64,000 nt of DNA, from positions 372,001 through 436,000 of the forward strand of contig NZ_FOMK01000005.1 in the NCBI RefSeq assembly GCF_900112615.1, written 5' to 3'. This stretch comes from Chitinophaga sp. CF118. Its GTDB lineage: Bacteria; Bacteroidota; Bacteroidia; Chitinophagales; Chitinophagaceae. Positions 8,588 to 16,891 of this stretch are shown here, piece after piece; position 1 is the stretch's first letter; each line of letters starts with the position of its first letter. Made by a program: the position numbers and the translations under genes. The notes beneath the pieces were generated by a model. That model saw only the letters and a list, made by a program, of their open reading frames with translations, ran no database searches and had not been told where the DNA came from.

Positions 8588-10279
8588 TTATTTTACTTCA
8601 GCAAGATATTTATGTACAAAACTAATGGCCATTGAACCTTCGCCCACAGCGGCAGCTACCCGGTTCATTGCGTGAGCACGCACATCACCGGCAGCAAAGA
8701 TGCCCGGACAGCTGGTTTCAAGCAGATAGGGATCGCGGTTTTGTTTCCATATTTTATTGAAATTTTCATAACTCTTCAATTCCCGGCCTGTTTCAATAAA
8801 CCCTTTTTCATCCTTGATAATATTGAGTGCAATCCAGTCGGTAAAAGGTTTTGCTCCAATAAAGATGTAAAGTGCATCGGCTTTTTCAAGAGTTGTTTCT
8901 TTGGTATCAACATTGATTAAAGCGAGTTGTTCTAACTTATCAGATCCTTTTGCTTCTACAATTTCAGTACAGCCTCTGACCGTAATATTGGAGGTTCCTT
9001 TGATCTGTTCTATCAAATAAGCAGACATAGTACTTTCCAGCCCTTCTTTGCGAATCATGATATATACATTCCGGGCAAATTTGGATAAGTACATAGCTGC
9101 CTGACCGGCAGAGTTACCGCCACCAACGATGAAGACCTCTTTATCCCGGCAGGCTGTCGCTTCCGTCATCGCAGCACCATAGTAGATGCCGGCTCCTGTA
9201 AAGTCGGAAATCCCTTTCTTGTCCAGTGTTCTGTAATCGACACCTGTGGTAATGATCACACTTCGGGTATTGATCGTTGTTTCATCTTCCAGAATGATTT
9301 TATTATAACCATCTTTCTGCTGAATGTCTTTTACTGATTGAGGAGTGATCAGTTCAGTACCAAGTCTAGCGGCTTGTGTCACAGCCCTGCGTGTGAGTTC
9401 TGCGCCACTCAATCCAGTGGGGAAGCCGAGATAGTTTTCTATACGGGAACTGGTACCTGCTTGTCCGCCGGGGGCACGTCTTTCAATCAGTAATGTTTTT
9501 AAACCTTCTGAAGCACCGTATACGCCGGCCGCTAATCCTGCAGGGCCTCCACCGATTATTACAACATCGTACACATCATGTTTAACATGTGGATTCAGTC
9601 CGGCTTTTCCCGCAATCTCCAGGATAGATGGGTTTACGAGGTAAGTCCCATCTTCGAAGAAAACAACGGGCAAATCATTGCTGGAAAGGTTATTCAGGGT
9701 GAGTAGCCGTTCCGCTTCTTCTGTTGTCTGGATATCCAGCCACTTGTATGGAATAAGGTTCCCGGCAAGGAAATCCTTGATGGCATGAGACTTCTGCGAA
9801 TATTGATGCCCAACTACATTAATACCTTTGAAGTCCGAATGATAGATAGTTTGCCAGTCTTCCAGTAATCCATCTATAATAGGGTATAATTTCTCTTCAG
9901 GTGGATCCCAGGGTTTTACCAGGTAATAATCCAGCTGCACGGTATTGATCGCTTTGATAGCAGCATCTGTATCGGAATAAGCAGTGAGCAGCACACGTTT
10001 TGCCTCAGGGTAAAATTTGATAGCTTTTTCAAGGAAGGGAACTCCTTCCATGACAGGCATCCGCTGGTCTGTAATGAACATGGCGATTGTTTCCCCTTTG
10101 TTCTTCAGTTCCAGTAAGCTATCCAGTGCTTCGTTAACGACTGCGGTACTGATTATTTTATAGTGGTCGCGGTATTTGGTTTTAAGATCCCGTACTAATG
10201 CACGTAATACCTGTGCATCGTCATCAATACATAGAATGATAGGTAAACTCATTGTTTTTTCAGCGTCTTTGATTGGCAT
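8588..10279 (-). CDS. Receiver domain fused to a thioredoxin-reductase-like FAD/NAD(P) oxidoreductase
   Basis: A 563-residue fusion. Residues about 10-135 are a CheY receiver (ILCIDDD; phospho-acceptor D71 in FITDQRMP; K in YLVKPWD). About 145-225 is a thioredoxin-fold-like linker. About 240-560 is a TrxB-type reductase with FAD motif VVIIGGGPAGLAAG, NAD(P) motif VFIVGGGNSAGQAA and C-terminal GIFAAGDVR. The redox CxxC of true thioredoxin reductases is absent: the equivalent segment reads IYYGAAMTEATAC. Phosphorylation from the kinase 24 nt upstream probably controls the reductase. Another start, Met10, would still keep the whole receiver. Confidence 0.9.
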   Translation of the reverse strand: MPIKDAEKTMSLPIILCIDDDAQVLRALVRDLKTKYRDHYKIISTAVVNEALDSLLELKNKGETIAMFITDQRMPVMEGVPFLEKAIKFYPEAKRVLLTAYSDTDAAIKAINTVQLDYYLVKPWDPPEEKLYPIIDGLLEDWQTIYHSDFKGINVVGHQYSQKSHAIKDFLAGNLIPYKWLDIQTTEEAERLLTLNNLSSNDLPVVFFEDGTYLVNPSILEIAGKAGLNPHVKHDVYDVVIIGGGPAGLAAGVYGASEGLKTLLIERRAPGGQAGTSSRIENYLGFPTGLSGAELTRRAVTQAARLGTELITPQSVKDIQQKDGYNKIILEDETTINTRSVIITTGVDYRTLDKKGISDFTGAGIYYGAAMTEATACRDKEVFIVGGGNSAGQAAMYLSKFARNVYIMIRKEGLESTMSAYLIEQIKGTSNITVRGCTEIVEAKGSDKLEQLALINVDTKETTLEKADALYIFIGAKPFTDWIALNIIKDEKGFIETGRELKSYENFNKIWKQNRDPYLLETSCPGIFAAGDVRAHAMNRVAAAVGEGSMAISFVHKYLAEVK

Positions 10280-10303
10280 AGACTACCAGTTTAAATATAC
10301 AAA

Positions 10304-11710
10304 TTATCCATTGATAGGGAGGTGAACAATGAACTCGGTATGACCCGGAACAGAGTTGACCCTGATAGTACCACGATGCCGGCGTACTATCTGATTCACA
10401 ATATCAAGTCCCAGTCCTGTGCCTTTTCCTACTTCTTTTGTAGTAAAGAAGGGGTCAAAGATTTTCGATTTAACATCGGCTGGTATACCCGGTCCGTTAT
10501 CTGTGATGGTTATCTGAATGCAATCACCATCTATCTCTGTTCTTATTTCAAGTATCCCTTTCTGATTCACCTCCATTGCGTCCAGTGCATTATCGAGCAG
10601 ATTTGTCCATACCTGATTCAGTTGGCCTACATGCGCTGTTATTGCCGGCAGGTTAGTATCAAAGTGCTGGATTAATTCAATATTGTTTTTACGCAATTTA
10701 TATTGGAGGATGGTCAGTGTGTTCTGGATACCCGAATGAATGTCTGTAAGCTGTTTTTCCAGCCCCTGATCCATATGAGTGAATGTTTTGATGGAGTTTA
10801 CGAGGTGTGCGATTCGTGAAGAAGCATCCTCAATATCACTTACCATTCTTTCGGTGACCAGGTTTTTATTGATCCAGTTGAAGATGGGAGGGAGGAAAGG
10901 AGTTGGTATATGTTCCTTAAAGGCCTCCAGGTCTGCAATGCCAAAACCGAATTCAACGAAATTTTCAGCCAGTTCAATACTATTGTTTATGTTATGATCG
11001 TCCAGCCATTCTGTTAATTCATCTTCTTTATCTGACCGCTGCATGAGAGACAATGTTGGATGTTCATTCCTGTTTAATACAGCGAACATTCTGTCATTCA
11101 CAATATCCACATCTTCAGGACTCATGCGTATGGAGATGATGTCTTTAAAGGTTTCCGGTAATAGCTGTAAATGTTTTTTTAAAGATACAGCACCACGTAC
11201 AACTGCCGCCGCCGGGTTATTCAGTTCATGTGCCAGTCCGGCGGAGAGTTTACCTAATGCCACCATCTTTTCATTTTGCTGGATATAGGCAGCAAAGTCG
11301 CGTACCCGGTTGGTCATTATGTGAACAAGCGCCTGCGTAAGTTCAAAATGACTCTTGATCAGGTTATTCATTCTTCCCAGGGGGAAGTTCATGACTTCTG
11401 TATCAACGATTGCCTCACAGTCATTCGCGGACACTAATCCTCGTGAAAACGGGAGATAACCGATAATACTTTTTTCTTCAAACCGGGCTACTTCCTGTGC
11501 CTCCTTATTATTCATTATCCGGCATATTCTTACTTTCCCTGATATGATGAAATTGGTATTTTCCATCGGTCCACCGGCTTTGAATAAAAACCCACCGGCA
11601 GGGATGGTCACCTGCTCACTCTGGTCTATCAGCCATTGGAGCTGATCAGCAGGAACATCTTTTATAGCCTCAATAGATTGAAGCCATTCAACAGTTACTT
11701 TTTTATTCAT
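10304..11710 (-). CDS. Sensor histidine kinase with N-terminal cyclic-nucleotide-binding-like domain
   Basis: A 468-residue soluble kinase. Residues about 15-135 form a CNMP-binding jelly roll (PAGGFLFKAGG...NTNFIISGKV). The dimerisation domain carries the phospho-acceptor H161 in GKLSAGLAHELNNP, and the HATPase domain shows an N-box (NLLDNALDAM), ITDNGPGIP and GTGLGLDIV. No transmembrane segment is visible, so it senses a cytoplasmic signal, perhaps redox or a nucleotide (inference). It is the first gene of a three-gene minus-strand operon with the receiver-reductase fusion and the ZnF-UBP protein; the fusion is the obvious phosphotransfer partner. Confidence 0.92.
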   Translation of the reverse strand: MNKKVTVEWLQSIEAIKDVPADQLQWLIDQSEQVTIPAGGFLFKAGGPMENTNFIISGKVRICRIMNNKEAQEVARFEEKSIIGYLPFSRGLVSANDCEAIVDTEVMNFPLGRMNNLIKSHFELTQALVHIMTNRVRDFAAYIQQNEKMVALGKLSAGLAHELNNPAAAVVRGAVSLKKHLQLLPETFKDIISIRMSPEDVDIVNDRMFAVLNRNEHPTLSLMQRSDKEDELTEWLDDHNINNSIELAENFVEFGFGIADLEAFKEHIPTPFLPPIFNWINKNLVTERMVSDIEDASSRIAHLVNSIKTFTHMDQGLEKQLTDIHSGIQNTLTILQYKLRKNNIELIQHFDTNLPAITAHVGQLNQVWTNLLDNALDAMEVNQKGILEIRTEIDGDCIQITITDNGPGIPADVKSKIFDPFFTTKEVGKGTGLGLDIVNQIVRRHRGTIRVNSVPGHTEFIVHLPING

Positions 11711-11829
11711 AAAGATGTAGTTCTATTAAAGTTACTTATAAAACCAATATTAGTTATTGTGACCGATGATATGTATAAAACCATCCGTTATATTGACATT
11801 GATGGAAACCGGGAAAAGGAGTATTTTAT

Positions 11830-12516
11830 TTATGCCACCAGTCTGGCTATACCAAATGCCGCACTGGCAGCCAGTAATCCTATCAGGGTTACTTTTAATG
11901 CACCGGACATGGGTGGTTGTCCTGTTACTTTACTTTTAAAATATCCAAATACGAATAAGCAGATGATGGTGAGGATGGCAGATACTACCAATCCCTGCTG
12001 TGGAGTGGAGGTGAAGATATAACCGGACAGAGGAAGTAATCCGCCAACGAAATAGGAAATACCAATAGTAAGAGCACTCTGCAGCGCACGGTTAGGATTT
12101 GGAGCTTCCAGTCCCAGTTCAAACTTCATCATGAAGTCCACCCATTTGTTTTTGTCTTTCGATAGTTCCTGGGCAATTATGTTCTGGGCTTCCGGGCTTA
12201 ATCCATATTCTGCGAAGATTTCCTTTACCTCTTCCATTTCTTTGTCAGGCACACTTTCCACTTCATCATGTTCTCTTTTTAATTCGCTCTGGTAATGTTC
12301 CAGTTCAGTTTTCCCTGCCAGGAAACCGCCTAAGCCCATTGCGATACAACCGGCTACTATTTCGGCAATACCCGCCGTAATGATTATAGTATTACTGTTT
12401 ACAGCACCACTTAAGCCTGCTGCCAGCGCAAAAGGAACGGTTAGTCCGTCGCTCATGCCAATCACCATATCCGTAATAAAGTCAGAGCTTTTTAAATGTT
12501 GTTCTGTATGCTTCAT
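11830..12516 (-). CDS. VIT1/CCC1-family membrane transporter
   Basis: A 228-residue membrane protein of the VIT1/CCC1 (Fe2+/Mn2+ transport) family. The signature SSDFITDMVIGMSDGLTVPFALAAGLSGA covers the first helix, followed by a GMGLGGFLAGKTE segment, a charged cytoplasmic helical region rich in Glu (about 75-125, the metal-binding region in homologues), then three C-terminal membrane helices. It would export or sequester Fe2+ or Mn2+ across the inner membrane. It begins 3 nt after the DUF3037 gene and may be the last gene of that unit. Confidence 0.9.
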   Translation of the reverse strand: MKHTEQHLKSSDFITDMVIGMSDGLTVPFALAAGLSGAVNSNTIIITAGIAEIVAGCIAMGLGGFLAGKTELEHYQSELKREHDEVESVPDKEMEEVKEIFAEYGLSPEAQNIIAQELSKDKNKWVDFMMKFELGLEAPNPNRALQSALTIGISYFVGGLLPLSGYIFTSTPQQGLVVSAILTIICLFVFGYFKSKVTGQPPMSGALKVTLIGLLAASAAFGIARLVA

Positions 12517-12519
12517 AAG

Positions 12520-12903
12520 TTATAAAACCAGTTGGGTATGTAATTTCATCAATGTTTCGAGTGGATCTATGCAGAATCCCGGGTGTACTCTGGATGTTTG
12601 CAGGATGCTGCTACGGGTAGCTGTGAGCCAGCGGAAACGGGATGCTATATCAAGTTTGCCGATGGGGCCACCTTCTTCAGTGCCCTTGCAAATCTGTTCA
12701 AAAGCACACAGATAAGCCACCAGGATATCGATATCTAAAGAATCACAGAAGGAGAGTATCCGTTCTGTATTGATAGTATAGATCGTTTGTAAAAAGCGTT
12801 TCTGTTTGCAATAGAGAATGACACCGATGTTGAGAAACTCTTCCCGTTCAACCCGTGGCACAACGCGTATAACGGCATACTCAAATAAGTATTTTTCTTG
12901 CAT
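12520..12903 (-). CDS. DUF3037 protein
   Basis: A 127-residue protein matching DUF3037: the N-terminus FEYAVIRVVPRVEREEFLNIGVILYC is the family hallmark. Biochemical function is unknown. The start overlaps the end of the upstream HipA-like kinase gene by 23 bp, a conserved pairing in many bacteria that implies the two act together. A VIT1-like transporter follows 3 nt later. Nothing in the sequence suggests catalytic residues. Confidence 0.88.
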   Translation of the reverse strand: MQEKYLFEYAVIRVVPRVEREEFLNIGVILYCKQKRFLQTIYTINTERILSFCDSLDIDILVAYLCAFEQICKGTEEGGPIGKLDIASRFRWLTATRSSILQTSRVHPGFCIDPLETLMKLHTQLVL

Positions 12904-13669
12904 TTTGTGCTTCTTTTACAAAGATTTCTGAGGATTCGATTCTTGTTATCAAAAATTGAGCATACACCTGTCTGCGTTCTTCTGCTGTCTCATCTGTTGT
13001 GCCGGCGGTGAGCCATTCGTCGGGTATGATTGCTACTATTGCCTGGATCTTTTCAGGAGTAAGGATGGCGCGGAATTCCGCATCTACAGTTTCCAGTTCG
13101 GATGCCTGTGGCAAAAGTACATGATCTTTAATGTGTGCAAACGGGCGTTTAGCCTGTTCTTCCCAATTTTGCCAGGAATGGTGGAAGTAAAGTGAAGCAC
13201 CGTGGTCTATCAGCCATAATTCCTGGTGCCATATCAGCATATTAGTATTGCGGGCGGTACGATCTACGTTGGTAAGCAGGCAGTCCATCCATACGATTTG
13301 TGAGGACAATTTCGGTGGTACGGTAGTGATAGTAGGATCGAAGGTAATGGCACCTGAAAGATAATGCAGTGCAAGGTTGAGTCCTACACTGGCTTTGAGC
13401 AGATCCTGTATTTCCTCATCGGGCTCTGTTCTTCCAAAAGCTTCGTCCAGGTTGGCGAATACAAGTTCTGGTATTTTTATGCCCAGTGCACGGGCTATCT
13501 CTCCACCAATCAATTCGGCAATGAGAGCTTTCACGCCTTGTCCGGCGCCACGAAATTTCAGTACATACAGGAAGCCATCATCGGCTTCCGCGATAGCAGG
13601 TAATGAGCCTCCTTCGCGCAATGGTGTGACATATCTTATCACATTAACAGTTCTGAGATTATTATCCAT
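12881..13669 (-). CDS. HipA-like kinase-fold protein paired with DUF3037
   Basis: The preferred start is the Met at 13669 (MDNNLRTVNVIRYVTPLREGG). An upstream in-frame Met at 13726 would extend into a RidA gene relic and adds a non-homologous leader. The 262-residue product is a short HipA-like protein: nucleotide-binding region YVLKFRGAGQGVKALIAELIGGEIA, and catalytic-type segments LLTNVDRTARNTNMLIW and LIDHGASLYFHH matching the HxxDxxxxN and D-G motifs of the HipA fold. It lacks the N-terminal HipB-interaction part of real HipA and no antitoxin is nearby, so a classical toxin role is doubtful. It overlaps the DUF3037 gene by 23 bp. Confidence 0.82.
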   Translation of the reverse strand: MDNNLRTVNVIRYVTPLREGGSLPAIAEADDGFLYVLKFRGAGQGVKALIAELIGGEIARALGIKIPELVFANLDEAFGRTEPDEEIQDLLKASVGLNLALHYLSGAITFDPTITTVPPKLSSQIVWMDCLLTNVDRTARNTNMLIWHQELWLIDHGASLYFHHSWQNWEEQAKRPFAHIKDHVLLPQASELETVDAEFRAILTPEKIQAIVAIIPDEWLTAGTTDETAEERRQVYAQFLITRIESSEIFVKEAQNARKILI

Positions 13670-13694
13670 AAGTGAGCCGAAAATTAACCAAATT

Positions 13695-13799
13695 TTATTT
13701 AACAGGAATAACAGCCGTTGCTTCAATCTCTATCAGAACATCTTCCCTGAATAATTTATTAACCTGTGCGAGTATGCTGGCAGGAGGAGGATTTATATG
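13695..13799 (-). pseudogene. RidA/YjgF-family gene relic (C-terminal about 34 codons)
   Basis: On the minus strand one frame reads HINPPPASILAQVNKLF then REDVLIEIEATAVIPVK and a stop at 13695. This is the ending of RidA-type enamine/imine deaminases (LxxxxVLVEIEAIAV). The rest of the gene is absent: its 5' side runs directly into the 3' end of the antiporter gene (stop at 13793), showing a deletion or fusion junction at about 13793-13799. It is non-functional and overlaps the longer alternative start of the HipA-like gene. Confidence 0.75.
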
Positions 13800-15367
13800 A
13801 AACCAAGTTTCTCTTCCTCCAAATCCAGGTATCTAAAATGCTTGCGGATGATATCTTCGTCTAAAGTTTTTTCCTCTTTGTTTTTATTTATCAGCCACTG
13901 CCTTTGTTGGTTTAGAATATCAAGATATATGGTTTTGCACTCTACTACCATATCTGTATAATTAGCTGAAAGACTGCTATCTTCCCATTTACGGGCCATT
14001 TGTTGCAATACAGGTTGATTGTTTAATTGCTCGCTATAATTCGTTTTCAAATGCTGCAGGGCATGTTCAGCCAATTGCTTTCGTATCAGGTTATATGCTT
14101 CTTCTTCGGGCAAGGTTGGGTCAAGATCAGGCATATTTACTTTTCTGATTATATACGGCAATGTCAATCCTTGCAATAATAAGGTTAACAGGATAACGAT
14201 AAACGTGATAAAGAGGATAAGGTTTCTTTGTGGAAAGGCAGAACCATCACTAAGATGTACCGGTATGGATAAAGCAGCTGCAAGTGACACCACGCCACGC
14301 ATACCCGTCCAACCGAGTACGAATGGAACTTTGTAGCCAGGATTTCTGCTATCCGCAACTGTTATGAAGTATCGCGCAATAAGCGTAACAATTACAGCAC
14401 CATACGCAGATAAAAGTCTTCCCAGGATCAAAACAAGAGTAATCAATACACCATAATCAATAGCAGATGAAATGCTTACCCCTTCAAGTCCGGCCGTAAT
14501 TTCGGGCAAATCCAATCCAATAATAATAAATACTAACCCATTCAGTATAAAGCACAAACTTTCCCAAACATTTACACCACGCAGTCGTGAAGTGCTGCTC
14601 AGGAAAAGATGCCTTTTGTTAGATAAAAATAAACCACCGCTTACCACAGCCAGCACACCAGAACTATGTACTTCTTCCGCAGTAATGTACATCATATAAG
14701 GTGTAACAAGAGACAGTGCAATATCCATATTGGCATCAGTAGGCAGGTATTTATGAGCTTTCATAAACAACCATCCCACCAGCAAACCTATGCCCACTCC
14801 ACCTAACAGCATCCAGCTAAAACTCAATGCAGCTTCGTGCCAGATAAATTGCCCGGTGGCTACTGCTATTAGCGCAAAGCGAAAAATAATGAGCGACGAT
14901 GCATCGTTCAGCAAACTTTCACCTTCCAGAATAGAAGACATCCGTTTGGGTACTTTTACAAATTTTAATATCGCACTTGCACTTACCGCATCCGGTGGAG
15001 ATACGATGCCCCCTAACAAAAAGCCCAGGGCCAGTGAAAACCCGGGAATAAAATGATTGGCCACAAAAGCAACCGACATTGCCGTAAGGAACACCACCAG
15101 AAAGGCAAAACTGCTGACGATACGTCGCCAGCGCCACAATTCTTTCCATGATATAGTCCAGGCAGCTTCATAGAGCAATGGGGGCAGGAAGATGATAAAA
15201 ATAAGTTCCGGATCAATGTGTATTGTAGGAATACCAGGGATAAAACTAATTGTTAATCCGGCCAACACCAGCAATACAGGATATGCCACTTTTATTTTGT
15301 TAGCCAGCATTATGAGTAATACAATGGCTACGATAAGGGTCAGGTAAAACGGAAAATGTTCCAGCAT
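13793..15367 (-). CDS. CPA1-family Na+/H+ antiporter
   Basis: A 524-residue membrane protein with about 12 helices and a hydrophilic C-terminal tail of about 120 residues. Motifs fit bacterial NhaP/CPA1 exchangers: GGIVSPPDAVSASA, ILEGESLLNDASSLIIFRFAL (ion-binding Asp/Asn-Asp), and GWTGMRGVVSLAAALSIP. It exchanges cytoplasmic Na+ or K+ for protons. The last codons (KLGFI) lie against a RidA relic, so the original 3' end may have been altered by a deletion; the tail may be a few residues shorter or longer than the ancestral form. Transcribed alone. Confidence 0.92.
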   Translation of the reverse strand: MLEHFPFYLTLIVAIVLLIMLANKIKVAYPVLLVLAGLTISFIPGIPTIHIDPELIFIIFLPPLLYEAAWTISWKELWRWRRIVSSFAFLVVFLTAMSVAFVANHFIPGFSLALGFLLGGIVSPPDAVSASAILKFVKVPKRMSSILEGESLLNDASSLIIFRFALIAVATGQFIWHEAALSFSWMLLGGVGIGLLVGWLFMKAHKYLPTDANMDIALSLVTPYMMYITAEEVHSSGVLAVVSGGLFLSNKRHLFLSSTSRLRGVNVWESLCFILNGLVFIIIGLDLPEITAGLEGVSISSAIDYGVLITLVLILGRLLSAYGAVIVTLIARYFITVADSRNPGYKVPFVLGWTGMRGVVSLAAALSIPVHLSDGSAFPQRNLILFITFIVILLTLLLQGLTLPYIIRKVNMPDLDPTLPEEEAYNLIRKQLAEHALQHLKTNYSEQLNNQPVLQQMARKWEDSSLSANYTDMVVECKTIYLDILNQQRQWLINKNKEEKTLDEDIIRKHFRYLDLEEEKLGFI

Positions 15368-15497
15368 TTATATAATTATTTAAACAATATACGAAGATAT
15401 GGATTGATATGTGATTGATTCAGCTTTAAAGGAACAGTTTTTATTGGCATAACTTATACTTTGAAAAGACTTGCTATACAAGAGTTTTCAGGCTTTG

Positions 15498-15620
15498 GGA
15501 GTGGTTTACCGGACAGCATCCGAAATTGCCTACGCTTTAGGTTTTAACGAGGTAACCCATTTCAATAACTTTTTCAAGAAGCACGTACAGCAGAGCCCTG
15601 TTAAATTCAGAAATGTTTGA
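15498..15620 (+). pseudogene. AraC-family regulator relic (C-terminal HTH only)
   Basis: A 40-codon frame ending at TGA 15618-15620 reads YRTASEIAYALGFNEVTH then FNNFFKKHVQQSPVKFRNV, the second helix-turn-helix of AraC/XylS regulators. No ligand domain or first HTH is present upstream, so it is a truncated remnant. It lies directly upstream of an aldo/keto reductase gene (15711), the same neighbourhood as another AraC relic at 17764-18000. Confidence 0.8.
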
Positions 15621-15651
15621 TTTTCGTAAGATATTGTTTCTTTTTCGTAAG
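15621..15651 (+). promoter_or_regulatory. Direct repeat TTTTCGTAAG, candidate AraC-type operator
   Basis: TTTTCGTAAG occurs at 15621-15630 and again at 15642-15651, 21 bp apart (two helical turns), immediately after the AraC relic and 60 bp before the AKR start. Spacing and direct orientation are typical of AraC-family sites. Function is inferred. Confidence 0.45.
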
Positions 15652-15680
15652 GTTGCCATATTAAGCATCTCTAATTTTGT

Positions 15681-15710
15681 ATCCATAATTAACGACAAAA
15701 AATTATGGAT
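15681..15710 (+). promoter_or_regulatory. Inverted repeat at the AKR translation start
   Basis: Arms ATCCATAATT (15681-15690) and AATTATGGAT (15701-15710) are perfectly complementary, separated by 10 bp. The right arm contains the first possible ATG (15705), while the better start (15711) follows at once. It could be an operator or an mRNA hairpin limiting ribosome access. Confidence 0.5.
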
Positions 15711-16712
15711 ATGAAACAACAAACACGTAAACTTGGGAATAGTGGTTTAGAGGTTTCAGCTTTAGGTCTTGGCTGTATGGGTATGAGCTTTGGCTATGGC
15801 CCTGCTGCTGATAAAAAAGAAATGATTACCCTTATCCACTCTGCTGTAGAAAGTGGCGTTACTTTTTTTGATACTGCCGAAGTTTATGGCCCTTTCACAA
15901 ATGAAGAATTAGTTGGCGAAGCCCTTGCACCTTTCCGTGGCGAAGTAATTATTGCAACTAAATTTGGCTTCAAACCTAATGCAGATGGGAGTGGCCGATG
16001 GAACGAATTGGATAGCCGCCCTGAACACATTAGGGAAGTAGCCGAAGCTTCACTTAAGAGATTAAAAGTTGACGCCATTGATTTATTCTACCAACACCGT
16101 GTAGATCCTAACATACCAATCGAAGATGTTGCTGGCACAGTGCGGGATTTAATTAAAGAAGGCAAGGTAAAACACTTCGGACTTTCAGAAGCAGGAGCAC
16201 AAACCATCCGTAAAGCACACGCTGTACAACCTGTAGCCGCTCTACAAAGCGAATACTCTCTTTGGTGGAGAGAACCAGAAAAAGAAATCATCCCAACATT
16301 AGAAGAATTGGGTATTGGCTTTGTGCCATATAGTCCATTGGGCAGAGGTTTCCTTACAGGAAAAATCAACGAAAACACTATGTTTGATAGTAGCGACTTC
16401 CGCAACATAGTTCCCCGCTTTTCACCTGAGGCCCGCAAAGCAAATCAGGCATTGGTTGATCTGCTTGGTAATATTGCCAAAGGCAAAAATGCAACGCCTG
16501 CCCAAATAGCATTGGCCTGGTTGCTTGCACAAAAAACCTGGATAGTTCCAATACCGGGTACTACTAAGCTGCATCGTTTGGAAGAAAACATTGGTGCAAT
16601 CAATATAGAACTTACCGCAAACGACTTACAGGAAATTGACAGTGCCGCGTCACAAATTGAAGTGCAAGGCAACCGCTATCCTGAAAATTTGCAAAAATTA
16701 GTAGACAGGTAA
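15711..16712 (+). CDS. Aldo/keto reductase
   Basis: Start at 15711 (MKQQTRKLGNSGLEVSALG) is preferred over ATG 15705, because homologues begin this way and the nearby paralogue at 49118-50095 starts MQKRKLGNSGLEVSALG. The 333-residue product is a complete AKR of the YhdN/AKR13-like type: catalytic tetrad Asp and Tyr in FFDTAEVYGPFTNEE, Lys in IIATKFGF, His in LFYQHRVDP; NADPH-binding C-terminal segment PIPGTTKLHRLEENIGA. It reduces aldehydes or ketones with NADPH; substrate unknown. It is closely similar to the 49118 paralogue along its whole length. Confidence 0.93.
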   Translation: MKQQTRKLGNSGLEVSALGLGCMGMSFGYGPAADKKEMITLIHSAVESGVTFFDTAEVYGPFTNEELVGEALAPFRGEVIIATKFGFKPNADGSGRWNELDSRPEHIREVAEASLKRLKVDAIDLFYQHRVDPNIPIEDVAGTVRDLIKEGKVKHFGLSEAGAQTIRKAHAVQPVAALQSEYSLWWREPEKEIIPTLEELGIGFVPYSPLGRGFLTGKINENTMFDSSDFRNIVPRFSPEARKANQALVDLLGNIAKGKNATPAQIALAWLLAQKTWIVPIPGTTKLHRLEENIGAINIELTANDLQEIDSAASQIEVQGNRYPENLQKLVDR

Positions 16713-16818
16713 TGTAGTTAAGATCAATTCGTACAAGGCTTGATTAGGGCCTGCTTTCCATGTTGGAAGATTAAATATTGAGCTTGCTGATATACCCGAA
16801 AAGAAAATATATAGAACA

Positions 16819-16851
16819 ATGAAAAATGTATTGATAATTGGCGAGGTTTAA
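16819..16851 (+). pseudogene. Possible 5' relic of a Rossmann-fold gene
   Basis: An ATG at 16819 opens MKNVLIIGEV and then stops. MKNVLIIGA is the usual beginning of NAD(P)-binding oxidoreductases such as NmrA-like or epimerase proteins. The remaining 16713-16891 spacer shows no coding continuation, so this may be the stub of a lost gene, or chance. Confidence 0.3.
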
Positions 16852-16891
16852 AAGCGTAGAATATCTGGGAGAAATTAATATTGTCAACTGG

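Noticed and set aside
8588..10279. Genuine thioredoxin reductase
   Set aside because: The CxxC redox site between the FAD and NAD(P) regions is absent.
12881..13669. HipA-type toxin of a hipBA system
   Set aside because: No HipB-like antitoxin is adjacent, the protein is short, and its overlap with DUF3037 is typical of a different conserved pair.
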